DNA from: Cocos nucifera
Lineage: Eukaryota; Streptophyta; Magnoliopsida; Arecales; Arecaceae
Direction: 5' to 3'
DNA: 64,000 nt
NCBI GenBank assembly: GCA_006176705.1
Contig: QRFJ01004181.1
Span: 62,001 to 126,000 of the forward strand
The notes beneath the pieces were generated by a model, which saw nothing but the letters and a program-made list of their open reading frames with translations, was not told where the DNA came from and searched no databases. This document shows, piece after piece, positions 1 through 9,938 of the stretch. Position 1 is the first letter of the stretch; every line of letters starts with the position of its first letter. The position numbers and the translations under genes were made by a program.

Positions 1-2516
1 CAAAGAAAGTGTTTCCATTGCAACACGACGGCCATTGAAGCAGAACGCCTACTTACCTGGCACCCTAGAAAGAAGGAAGGTCCTTCTGGAGGTATGCTCA
101 TTATTGAGTCTAACCTTACGTTTCTTCTGCATCCAGTTGGTGCTTGACTTTGGTTCTAGTGCTCATCTTGCACTTCTTATGCAGGAGTCTTGAGGATAGC
201 AGGAGGCTGAGGATGGAGACGTGATCCTACGCGTTGTAATAGAGCAAGAGTTGCGCAGTAGCATGGGAACATACCCTCTGCGATTACCATTCGGTTTAGA
301 CTTAGTTTTGAAAGGACTGTTATTTTGTGCCTGCAGCAGCAGGAATTTGATTTTCTGTTTCATGCTTAGCACAAGAAGGTTATGTGATCACTTCTTAAGG
401 ACCATTGTAAATCTTTTATGAAAGAAATAAAATGCAAATGGGTTTCCTATTAATGATCTTTATAGCTACATATTGATGTAACCTATTCTAACTATCGAGC
501 AAAACGTGAATGCCAAAAAAACGACCTAGGGATAGTCCAAACGAAGATATCTATGGCACCTGAGATAGGTCATATAGCAGAAGATATGATCAAACAAATT
601 GAGAAAAAATGGACTATTTGGTCCATTGGACTTCTGAGTCATATCCAACTTGTAATCCTGTCTTCAGGCAAAATGACTAAACTCCCTTTTTATGGACATG
701 GGGAGAGGCCACGGATCTCTCCTTGCCTAGTACATACTGATGTGTGCGGCCCATTTGATGTGCCGGCTAAGAGGCAATTTGTCTACTTCATTACTTACCG
801 ATGATCTGTCTAGGTATGGGTATGTGTATCTTAAGACACAAGTCTGAAGCTTTTGAAAAGTTCAAAGAATTCAACATGAAGTAGAAAAACAAACTAGAAA
901 ACCCATTAAGGTTCTCGATCAGATCGAGGAGTGTGAATACCTTAGCAGAATTCCTAGATATCTCAAGATAATGGCATAGTCTCTCAATGGACTCCACCAG
1001 GAAACCTCAACTCAACGGAGTTTCAGAATGGAGAAATCGAACCTATTAGATATGGTTCGATCCATGATGAGCTTCACAGACCTCCCTGATTTTCTTTGGG
1101 GACACTCATTGTTAACTTCAAATTATCTACTGAACAGAGTTTCCTCTAAAACCTCCTACTACCACCGTATGAGATATGGCACGGTAAGAAACCAAGTCTG
1201 AGTCATCTCAGAAATTTGGGTTGTCTAGCTCATGTCAAAAGACAACAAGCGGACAAGTTAGAGTTTAGGTCCTTCAGAGCTCGATTCATAGGATATCCTA
1301 AAGAGTCATTAGGATACTATTTCTACATTCCAGAAGACCACAATGTGATTGTGAGTCGACATGCCATTTTCTTGAAAAATAGTTTATTCAAATAGCGGCA
1401 TTGAAAAATAATCAAGCTTGATGAGGAAAGTCTCACAAGCAGAAACGAGCTAAGGACCAATGGAACCAAATCAGGTTGAGCCAATAAGAACACTACCTCC
1501 TCCACCTCGTAGATCGGAAGAGGTTTTCCGTCCTCCCTGAAAGATACTTAGGTATTTTTCAAGAGGAGTAGGAGAAAATGTTCTCTAGGTAATGGTGCTC
1601 ATGGGATTGATCCCAAAACTACAACGAGGCGATATCAGATATCGACTCCGATAAATGGCTAGAGGCAATGCAGTCAGAAATTGACTCGATGCACTCAACA
1701 AGTCTGGACCTTGGTAGATCCACCAGAAGGTATAGTACCTATTGGATGTAAATGGATCTTCAAGAGAAAGATTGGTGCAGAGTGGGAATGTGGAGACATT
1801 CAAGGCTAGATTGGTGGCAAAAGGTTATAGTCAACGCGAAGGCATAGACTATCAGGATACTTTTTCCCCAGTAGCTTATGCTAAAATCCATCCGCACATT
1901 GCTTGCTGTTGCAGCCTATTTCGATTATGAAATATGGCAAATGGACGTGAAAATGGCATTCTTAATGGATAATCTTGAGGAAGATATCTATATGAACAGC
2001 CGCTAGGTTTCACATCCAGTTGATGCTTATCACAAGGTTTGCAAGCTGCAAAGGTCCATATATGACTTAAGCAAGCATCTCGGAGCTGGAACACTCGTTT
2101 CAATTGATGTGATCAAAATGTTTGGTTTCTCATCAAAAATGAGAGGAACCATGTGTTTTCAAAAAGGGTCAGTGGAGGCTGTTGTCTTCCTCATATTGTA
2201 CGTGGATGACATCCTCCTTATTGGGATGATATTCCCATGCTGACTCAGTCAAGGTGTGGTTGTCCAAGGAATTCTCCATGAAAGACCTAGGTGAAAGCAT
2301 CCTTTATTCTAGGAATTTAGGTCTAATGAGATAGACCGAATAGGATGCTAGGACTTTCGGCAGAAGATGTACAAGAGAAGTACTAAAGAGGTTTAGTATG
2401 GAAAACTCTAAGAGGGGATTAATACCCTTCAGACATGGTATTCATCTTTCAAGAAGATGTGCCCCAGCACACCTGAGGAAATAGAACGCATGAGCAAGAT
2501 CCCTTATGCTTCTGGC
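1..2516 (+). pseudogene. Copia family A gag-pol fragment, zinc knuckle to RT, open at left edge
   Basis: Collinear copy of the family A internal region that also occurs at about 53647-56200. It runs from the end of gag (degraded CCHC knuckle near 10-50) through protease (LDFGSSAH near 138), integrase (HTDVCGPF near 733; then the SDRGGEY and PQLNGVSE blocks) to reverse transcriptase (YVDD at 2199-2210), and stops inside RT just after the PYAS motif. The protein is shattered: tens of one-base insertions and deletions relative to the other copy put the domains in all three frames. Substitutions are comparatively few, unlike the decayed copies at 31-43 kb, which differ mainly by transitions. This looks like poor consensus sequence at a contig end as much as real decay. 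No product is expected. Domain identity is certain; the cause of the frameshifts is inferred. Confidence 0.88.
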
Positions 2517-3410
2517 AAACCGCTTAGACCTAATTGAGCTACCCAAGTTCGAGCCTAATTTTATGAATATGTCTTAGATTTTAAATTCTCAATTTTAGAT
2601 CTAACATATTTCATAATCTTAAGTCTTAATTAAATTTAGGGTTCATAAATAAATCATGTAAATAAAATTCTAGGATTTTAGGATCTAGGATTTTGCAGAA
2701 AATAAGTTTTTGAATTTTTGATTAAGGACGAACACGTAGCACCCTTACACATCATAAGGAGACTCCATCAAATGGGAGGAGAGGGCATTTAAATCCTACT
2801 TTATTCTTATGACTGGACCACCAAGGGGAACACCTTAATTAAAAATATAAAAAACTACAAAACTAGTTAGATCTACATCATATATCTCATATATAAAATT
2901 GATCTAACTATAAACATGTTTTGCATACATCTCATGTATCATATCATACATATTTTTAGATCTAAATTATCTTATAATCATCTAAAAAATTAATTTAAAT
3001 TGATCATATCAAAATAAATTCTATTCTAGATAATTATATAGAACTATTCTACTACTACTCTAAACATGCATTCATCATTTCTCATATGAACCAAAAATTA
3101 AATAATTTTATTTTTTATTTTTTAAATTTTATTATAATATTTATAACATCAAAAAATAGTAAATAAATAGATCTAAAATTATAACTTAATCAAATTAAAT
3201 TATGATCATGTAAGACTATATATAGAACTATTCTATTCTACAACTAGTCATGCATCTTAGAGAACTTAGATCTAAATTATTTAATTTTAATTTTTCTAAT
3301 TTTAGATCTAATCACATCTAATGTGACCTCTAAAATTATCTAATTATTAGATCAAAATTAAATTAAAATTAGATCTAAATTATTTATAGGAATCTGGCTC
3401 TGATACAAAT
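2517..3410 (-). mobile_element. Family A leader, minus strand, truncated
   Basis: Reverse complement of the untranslated leader between primer-binding site and gag seen at 51023-51931. Matching landmarks include the GACCTAATTGAGCTACCC stretch at the left end, the structured segment at 2718-2842, and the primer-binding site at 3396-3408. The leader stops at about 2517, where it abuts plus-strand RT sequence. It is the internal start of minus-strand element B, whose 5' LTR lies to the right. No coding capacity seen. Confidence 0.8.
3396..3408 (-). other. Primer-binding site (initiator tRNA-Met type) of element B
   Basis: The plus strand reads GGCTCTGATACAA, the reverse complement of TTGTATCAGAGCC. 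This is one base from the canonical plant copia site TGGTATCAGAGCC. It lies two bases from the inner LTR end at 3411. Confidence 0.8.
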
Positions 3411-4752
3411 TGAAGGAGAAATTCTGTTTTCCAAAATAGGTTCGTTCAGATCTGATTTGATCAAGAGAAATATTTTAAAAAAAAATTTCTTAGATCTAAA
3501 TCAAATCTAATTTGATAAATCTAATAAATTAAATTAAATTAAATTAAATCAAATTTAATTTATATCTTGTTCTTGGATAATCTAATTATCTTATGATGAT
3601 CCTGCTAATTGCCTGAGGTTCTTAATGCAGCCATGCAATTATTTGGCCTCTACCAGTATCTACTCAAGTAGGATCTAGATATCTCCTTATTCTCAATCTT
3701 TTTTTCAAAGATCATATCTGGATCTGATCTTGAAAGTTTTCAAAATAACTTTTGAAGATCTGATGTCGTCTCTTGCAGCAGTGCTGCTTTCTTTCTTTCT
3801 TATCGCCTTTCTCTTGCCTGGATCGCACCAAATTGAAGCCCAAAATCCCTTGGGCATCGAGAGGAGAGAGAGGATCAGAGGTAGGCATGGAGGAGGGAGG
3901 GAGATGGCTATGTGGCATGGGCAAGAGGAGAACCTCTCAAAACCTAAGTGCAGATAGGGTTCATATAGACCCTACTGCGCCATGAAGTGCCACATCATTC
4001 CGATCAATCACGTTTCTTCATGCAATTAGATCTAAATCTGATTGATGGGATGACATCATCTGATCCAATCATATGAAAGTCCATCTCCAACATCCTTAGG
4101 TGGCACCAAGACTGGTCAAAGTAGAGTCTTTGGCGCCACCTAGTTTGATTCCAAGAAGCAACCTGGAGTTCCATCTATATGAGACTCCAGGCATCACCAT
4201 TCTTGGGCACATGCCTCCCTAGGCATGCACCCCCTCCTTTCCTCTTTTTAGTAGGGGGACAAGCCCCTATCTACTCTCCTATGGGTGCATGACATATGGG
4301 CAGATGTCCAAGGGTCAAAGGTCAATGTTTGACCAAAGTCAAAAGACAAGAATTAGCAGGTGATGAAAAATAGCAAGTGTTGTCTTAAATTTATCTCATA
4401 AATTAAAATAACTCTTTTTTGACTTGGATAAGCTTCAGTCTAACTAAGTAAAGGTACATAAGTGAGCCCAAACATATTTGGCTCAGTCAAGACAACATTT
4501 AATGATTGTTGAAGGAGAACTTTAGGCTCAATCATGTGCTAGCATGATTTTCTTGAACCTAATTGAATTAATTCAAATCAATTGAACTAGGTTAGTCCAA
4601 TTGATGATATCCATATTCAAATCCTTGTATGTGTGATCTAGTTAGATTTAATTCTATATGGTAATGAGATATGTCACGATCTCTATCATCGACATCATTG
4701 AAACACCTTTTGATGGATCAAAATTTTTTCGATTCAGACAACTAGAATGATC
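3411..4752 (-). repeat. Family A LTR of element B, 3' part (outer LTR, first segment)
   Basis: A minus-strand family A LTR begins here with TGAAGG, the reverse of the LTR end ..CCTTCA, next to the primer-binding site. It carries the landmarks of the better preserved LTR at 48745-51022: the poly-purine/BglII-rich U5 end, the reversed promoter region and the long U3. It is interrupted at 4752 by another family A LTR and resumes at 7033. Joined length is close to 2.27 kb, the family norm. It contains a short ATTAA pentanucleotide run near 3530-3550. Divergence from the nested LTR is clear, so it is the older insertion. Confidence 0.88.
4748..4752. repeat. Target-site duplication TGATC, left copy
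   Basis: TGATC immediately before the nested LTR at 4753, repeated directly after it at 7028-7032. Removing the insert restores a continuous outer LTR (AATGATCGATCATCC). Confidence 0.92.
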
Positions 4753-7027
4753 TGAAGGGTAATCCTGATTTCCCGGTCCAGGTTCGTTCAGATCTGATTA
4801 GATCAAGAGATATATTTCAAAAATTTTCTCTTGATCTCAATCAGATCTTGATATATTAGATCTGATTCTTATTATTTTAATAAATAAAATAAAATAAGAT
4901 AAATTAAATCAAATTTAATTTACCTGATTTGGGTAATCCTATTACCCTGTAGATGATCCTGATTGCAGCGGAAGGTTCTGGATCTTAGCCACGCAAGCGC
5001 CTGGCCTCTACCGGTATCCACTCGGGTTGGATCTAGAGATCCTCTTCTTCTCTATCACACCTCCAAAAATCAGATCTGGATCTGATCTGGAGGATCTTCA
5101 AAACTCTTTTGAAGATCTGCAGTCGTCCTTTTGCAGCAGCGCAGCCTTCTTGCTTTTGATCGCCTTTCCTTGATCTGAATCGCACCAACCAAAATCCAAA
5201 ACCCTTTTGGATATGGAGAGGAGAAGGTGGAGAAGTTTAGGCATGGAGGAAGAGGGGAGAGGCAGCCTTGGGGCGTGGGAAATCTCTATTTCACTTAGAA
5301 TTAGGGTTGGGCGCAGGGTCTTATTTATAGACCTCTTGTGATCCAACTCCTCTTCCTCTCAACCAATCACAACCCTTTGTGAAATCAGATCTAAATCTGA
5401 TTGGTTGGAATAGAGACCCCTGGATTCCTCCTTAGAGGGCGCCTAAGACCAGTCAAACTGGATTCTTAGTAGAACTCTGATTGGAATCCAAAAGGGAGGT
5501 GGAGTCCTTGTCCAACAAGGACTCCTAGGCGCCTCCTACTTGGGCTCACGCCACCCTTGGCGTGCGCCCTTCTCCTTGCCAGGTTCTGGCAGGGGGACAA
5601 GCCCCTACCAGCTCTCCAATAGGTGCATGACATGTGGTCAAAAGTCAAAGGATCAATGGTCAACGTTTGACCAGTCAAAGGTAGACTTTTGACCAAAGTC
5701 AAAGAACAAGAAATGGTAGGTGACCAAAAATGGTAGGTAATGTCTTACAAATAAGACAACCTATTCTGACTTGGACAACCTCCAGTCAGACCATATGAAG
5801 GCCTCTGATTGAGCACAAACTCCTTTGGCTCAGTCAGGACAACTTATTTGTGATAGTAAAAGAAGAACGTTAGGTTCAATCGAGTGCTAGCACGATTTCC
5901 TTGAACCTAATTGAATCTCATTCAGATCAATTGAACTAGATCAGTTCAATTGATGATCACCAGATTCAAACCCTTGTTTGTGTGACCCAGTTAGGTTCAG
6001 TTCTGTATGGTAATGGGATATGTCATGATCTCTATCATAGACATCATCGAAACTCCTTTCGATGGATCAGAACTCTTCTGATTCGAACAGCTAGAATGAT
6101 CGATCATCTAAATCATTCTAATTGCTCCCAAAATCCACCAGTGACACCTAGCAGTATATGATGGCAACCCATCAGAGCTGAATGCGAACCTCTTGGTGCA
6201 GCTACCTGTGTGATTCAGTTCTTCTATCTTGAGCCCCGATCAGATTAGGGTTAAGGTGAACTCGTCAAACCCTAGTCTCTGTCATATGATGTAATCATTC
6301 GATTCGAGTCCAATGTGAAAATCTAAATAGAAACTCTTTCTATTATTTTTCACTCTACCATGGCCATGGATTTCTGGACTTGATTCTCATGATCATCATA
6401 GGGCTACTCCTCTACCACCGAGGTAGATAGATCCCATCTTGATGCAATCCAGTTCCTACAATGAACATGCTATAGCCAACATACACCTCAGGGTTCCATA
6501 TGGCTAGGAGACCGAGTAATGGTGTAGTCAAACTATAACACCCTCAAGGTGAACTGCCGATGCATCTCAGGTCAAAGAACCAGACACACTACTGCAGCAT
6601 CGAGTCAGTCATTGACGAGAAGGTAGACTTCCTAATGACTACTCGAGGTGGTCACGCTCAATGCCCTCGTTCTCTAACGAGTACCTGTACTCTCGCTCCG
6701 GTGTCTCCACACCGTAGACTCAAGACTCATCTATTAAAGAGAAGCGATCGTACACCAACCTTTCGGATCAATCACCATCCTCGTGATGATCCTATGGTCG
6801 GGAGCTGTTGATGAGTTAATAATGATTATTCATGTCTTAAATTTTCAACTCTTGAAAATATGAATTATCATTACCATTAACTCAAAGGATGTATCACAGA
6901 CACTAAATACACAGGTGTGATAGAAAATAACCCATTTCATTAATTATAGTCAAAATTATAATTTTGCTCCTAGAAGTGTATTACAAGTGTCAGCCAATTC
7001 TGGCTTCTAGGGCACATATATCTAACA
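4753..7027 (-). repeat. Solo LTR of copia family A, minus strand
   Basis: Complete LTR of 2275 bp with TG..CA ends: TGAAGGGTAATCC at the left (reverse of the LTR 3' end) and ..ATCTAACA at the right (reverse of TGTTAGAT). It has no internal sequence and perfect 5-bp target-site duplications, so it is the product of LTR-LTR recombination after a normal integration. It is closely similar to the young element's LTRs and carries the same opposite-strand reading frame in U3 (6560-6811), which I regard as a passive feature of the LTR. A reversed promoter region with a TATA-like stretch near 5320-5335 is expected from alignment with the LTR at 50440. Confidence 0.93.
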
Positions 7028-7032
7028 TGATC
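7028..7032. repeat. Target-site duplication TGATC, right copy
   Basis: Second TGATC, directly after the ATCTAACA terminus. It pairs with 4748-4752. Confidence 0.92.
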
Positions 7033-7956
7033 GATCATCCAAATCATTCTAATTGCTTCCAAAATTTACCAATGACACCAAGCAGTATATGGTGGCAATC
7101 CATTAGAACTAAAAATAAACCTCTCGATGCAGTTACATGTATGATTAATTTCTCCTATCTTGAGCTCGATCAGATTAGGGTTAAGGTGAACTCATCAAAA
7201 CCTAATTTCCATCATATGAATTAATCATTCGATTCAAGTCCGATGTGAAAACCTTAATAGAAACTCTTTCTATCATTTCACTCTGCCATGGCCATGGGCT
7301 TATGGACTTGATTCTCATGATCATCATAGGACTGCTCCTCATCTACCGAGGTAGATAGATTCTCTCTTAGTGCAATCCAATTCCTATAATGAACATGCTA
7401 TAGCCAACATACACCTCAAAATTTTGGATGGCTAGGAGATCGAGTCATGGTGTAGTCAAACTATAACATCCTCAAGGTGAACTGCTGATGCACCTCAGGT
7501 CAAAGAACCAGACACACTACTATAGCTTTGAGCCAGTCATTGATGAGAAGGTAGACTTTCTTATGACTGCTCAAGGTGGTTATGCTCAGTGCCCTCATTC
7601 TCTAATGAGTATCTATACTCTCATTCTGGTGTCTCTACACCATAGACTCAAGACTCATCTACTGTAAAGAAGCAATTGTATATCAATCTTCTTGATTAAT
7701 TACCATCCTCATGATAATCCTACGATCGAAAATATTTTATGAGTTAATAATGAAAATTCATGTCTTAAATTTTCAACTCTTGAAAATAAGAATTATCATT
7801 ACTATTAACTCAAGGGATGTATCACAGACACTAAATATACATTTATGATAGAAAAATAATTTATTTTATTATTTATAGTTAAAATTATAATTTTGCCCTT
7901 AAAAGTGTATAACAAGTGTCAGCCAATTTTGACTTCTAGGGCACACATATCTAACA
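7033..7956 (-). repeat. Family A LTR of element B, 5' part (outer LTR, second segment)
   Basis: Continues the outer LTR after the nested solo LTR, from GATCATCC to the terminus ..ATCTAACA at 7956. It aligns with the first ~930 bases of the LTR at 48745. Compared with that copy it has many transitions, in keeping with an old insertion. The next five bases (TCATT) are the candidate right target-site duplication of element B; its partner is not visible because the left part of B is missing. Confidence 0.86.
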
Positions 7957-9572
7957 TCATTTTAAGCCTAAAGATTTAGACTTTAGTCTAAAGATTCTTC
8001 TACTATTTTATTCGAACTGACAGTCTCTATCTCCAATTCAAGGAATTACTTTAATTCTCTAATAGATACTAGAATCCACATAGACTATACACAAGCCCAA
8101 CTTTGGTTAGCCCACCCATGTACATCTAAGGATAGGTTCATAACCAATTATTTCTCCAAATAATTTCTAGTAATTTTAATTTTGCCCCAGGCCCTAATCA
8201 GTTGGCTTTGGCCTTCTCAAAAATGGGTCCAGTTAGGTCCAACCATTAACATGACCATACTTGGCGCATCCAACCAATGAATAATCAGGCCAAACTTTGG
8301 TTGGCCAATCCAACCATCATTAGAGAGATACATCCAAGTCATCATATGATGGATGATAATTTCATTAGTCAACAAACACCAGGCCTTTGGGCCTCCAATG
8401 ATTATTGAGTTAATGGACCCATTATCAAACACCTTAATGGGAGGCTATGACTCCGTTATCCCCATAACTTTATCATTTTAAGGATCTAATAATTTTAGAG
8501 ATTTTAAATTATTAGTAATTTAAGGATAGAAAGGACATGGACCAATTTGCTCCCACTGACTTTACCAAGTTAAGTCCTTTCACTAACTCCGTAAGTCACT
8601 GATGAGGACTAGGATCAATAATGATCAATAGGCACCTAAATCAGTCTCACTGATTTTCTATGTGACATGGGTTAGCATGAATCAATGAGCAATCTAATCA
8701 AAACTTGATTAACCACATTAGCCAGGTAAGTAAGATCAGTGGAAGGATCTACCAAGCCTTGCCTTAGAGATCATCAGAAATGGTCAGGTATGCAGGCTAC
8801 CAATTAAAAACCATCAGTCTGGGATGCCAGACTTACCTTAGATATCAATTGATTTATCAATTTTGATTTGGTCTGCCTAAAGACTCAGGCTCGATCACTG
8901 AGTCACGATCAACATCCATTTATTAGATGTATGAACTTTGATCAACTATAACTATTGAAATGATCTATAGAAATGATCTAATCCTAATTAACTATTAATT
9001 AGGTTTGATCAATTTCTTAACTATGTCTATATTTAATTTAACCCTAGATCTAACCTAGTTAAGGACCAGATCAAAGCTAACCCATTTTTCTTTAACCCAT
9101 GTTTTATGAAATTATCTTAGGATCTTCAAATCACAAACCTAGATCCTAAACAATCACTTAATTCTTAATTAAGTTCAAGTCTTATAGGTTTAGATTTATG
9201 GAATCTTAGAACAGTTTTTGATTTTATTATTTAAAATATTTTCAAATTGTATTGAATCATATTCAATATATAGTTTTAGATCTGATTTATTTCATTGTTT
9301 AGATCATGTTCTAGGGTTTCAAATTTAAGATTTTTTAGAAAGTAAGTTTGTAATTTAATTTCTATAAAATAAATATGTCATAAATATATATTTTAGATTC
9401 AAAACAAAAATTACATATCAACTTATACAATAAGAGAATTAGATCTAAACATAAAACACATCATATGGATCAGATCATAAACTATTTAAAATTAGATTTA
9501 AAATTTAAAAATAAATCATAAATTATTTTAAATCTTATCTAATATATTTATGATTTAGGTTTTTTGGATCAT

Positions 9573-9642
9573 CACATACTAGGACAACCTTTATACTGTA
9601 AGGGGTAAACCTTACAGCAGGACAATCTTATGGCAGTATGTG
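9573..9642 (-). other. Leader stem-loop module, copy 1
   Basis: Outer arms CACATACT (9573-9580) and AGTATGTG (9635-9642) are perfect complements. Inside sits a perfect 8-bp hairpin, CTGTAAGG / CCTTACAG (9596-9603, 9610-9617), with a 6-base loop. It is repeated about 211 bases further on. The structure is seen in sequence; an RNA role (packaging, translation or dimerisation) is inference. Confidence 0.6.
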
Positions 9643-9783
9643 CAATCCTAATATTATTTATATCTAATCTAAATAATCTAAAATAGATCTAATATCTATT
9701 AAATTTTAGATTTAAATTAAAAAATTAAATTATAAATTTTTTTAGATCTAATCTAAATAATTCATGATTTTGATTTAGATCAG

Positions 9784-9853
9784 CACATACTAGGACAACC
9801 TTTTCATTGTAAGGAGTTAACCTTACAACAGGACAACCTTATGGTAGTATATG
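9784..9853 (-). other. Leader stem-loop module, copy 2
   Basis: Same layout as the copy at 9573-9642: outer arms CACATACT / AGTATATG (one mismatch) and inner hairpin TTGTAAGG / CCTTACAA (9807-9814, 9821-9828). The terminal C-G pair of the first copy is here T-A, so pairing is kept while both bases differ. Confidence 0.6.
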
Positions 9854-9925
9854 CGATCATTAATTAACTTTAATTTTTAGATTTAATCTAAAGCATACAT
9901 AAATATATTATAATAGAATCTAGAT

Positions 9926-9937
9926 GCTCTGATACCA
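9926..9937 (-). other. Primer-binding site (initiator tRNA-Met) of element C
   Basis: The plus strand reads GCTCTGATACCA, the exact reverse complement of TGGTATCAGAGC, one base from the LTR edge at 9939. It shows that the LTR at 9939-12813 is the 5' LTR of a minus-strand element. Confidence 0.9.
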
Positions 9938-9938
9938 C

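Larger units (their letters stand above)
7957..9938 (-). mobile_element. Leader of minus-strand copia element C
   Basis: About 2 kb of non-coding, AT-rich sequence ending at a perfect primer-binding site next to an LTR at 9939. Parts are distantly similar in reverse to the family A leader: the 'prefix' that accompanies the words for the GTTAGCATGAATC and CCAGACTTACCTTAGA stretches near 8670-8840 has counterparts at 52090-52290. C is therefore a related but separate copia family with a long leader. Two copies of a stem-loop module lie at 9573-9642 and 9784-9853. No convincing coding sequence is present; the short open frames have no recognisable motif. Gag and pol of C are absent to the left, where element B is found. 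Confidence 0.65.

Noticed and set aside
9573..9853. CRISPR-like pair of repeats
   Set aside because: Only two units, no regular spacers, and the sequence is a plant retrotransposon leader.
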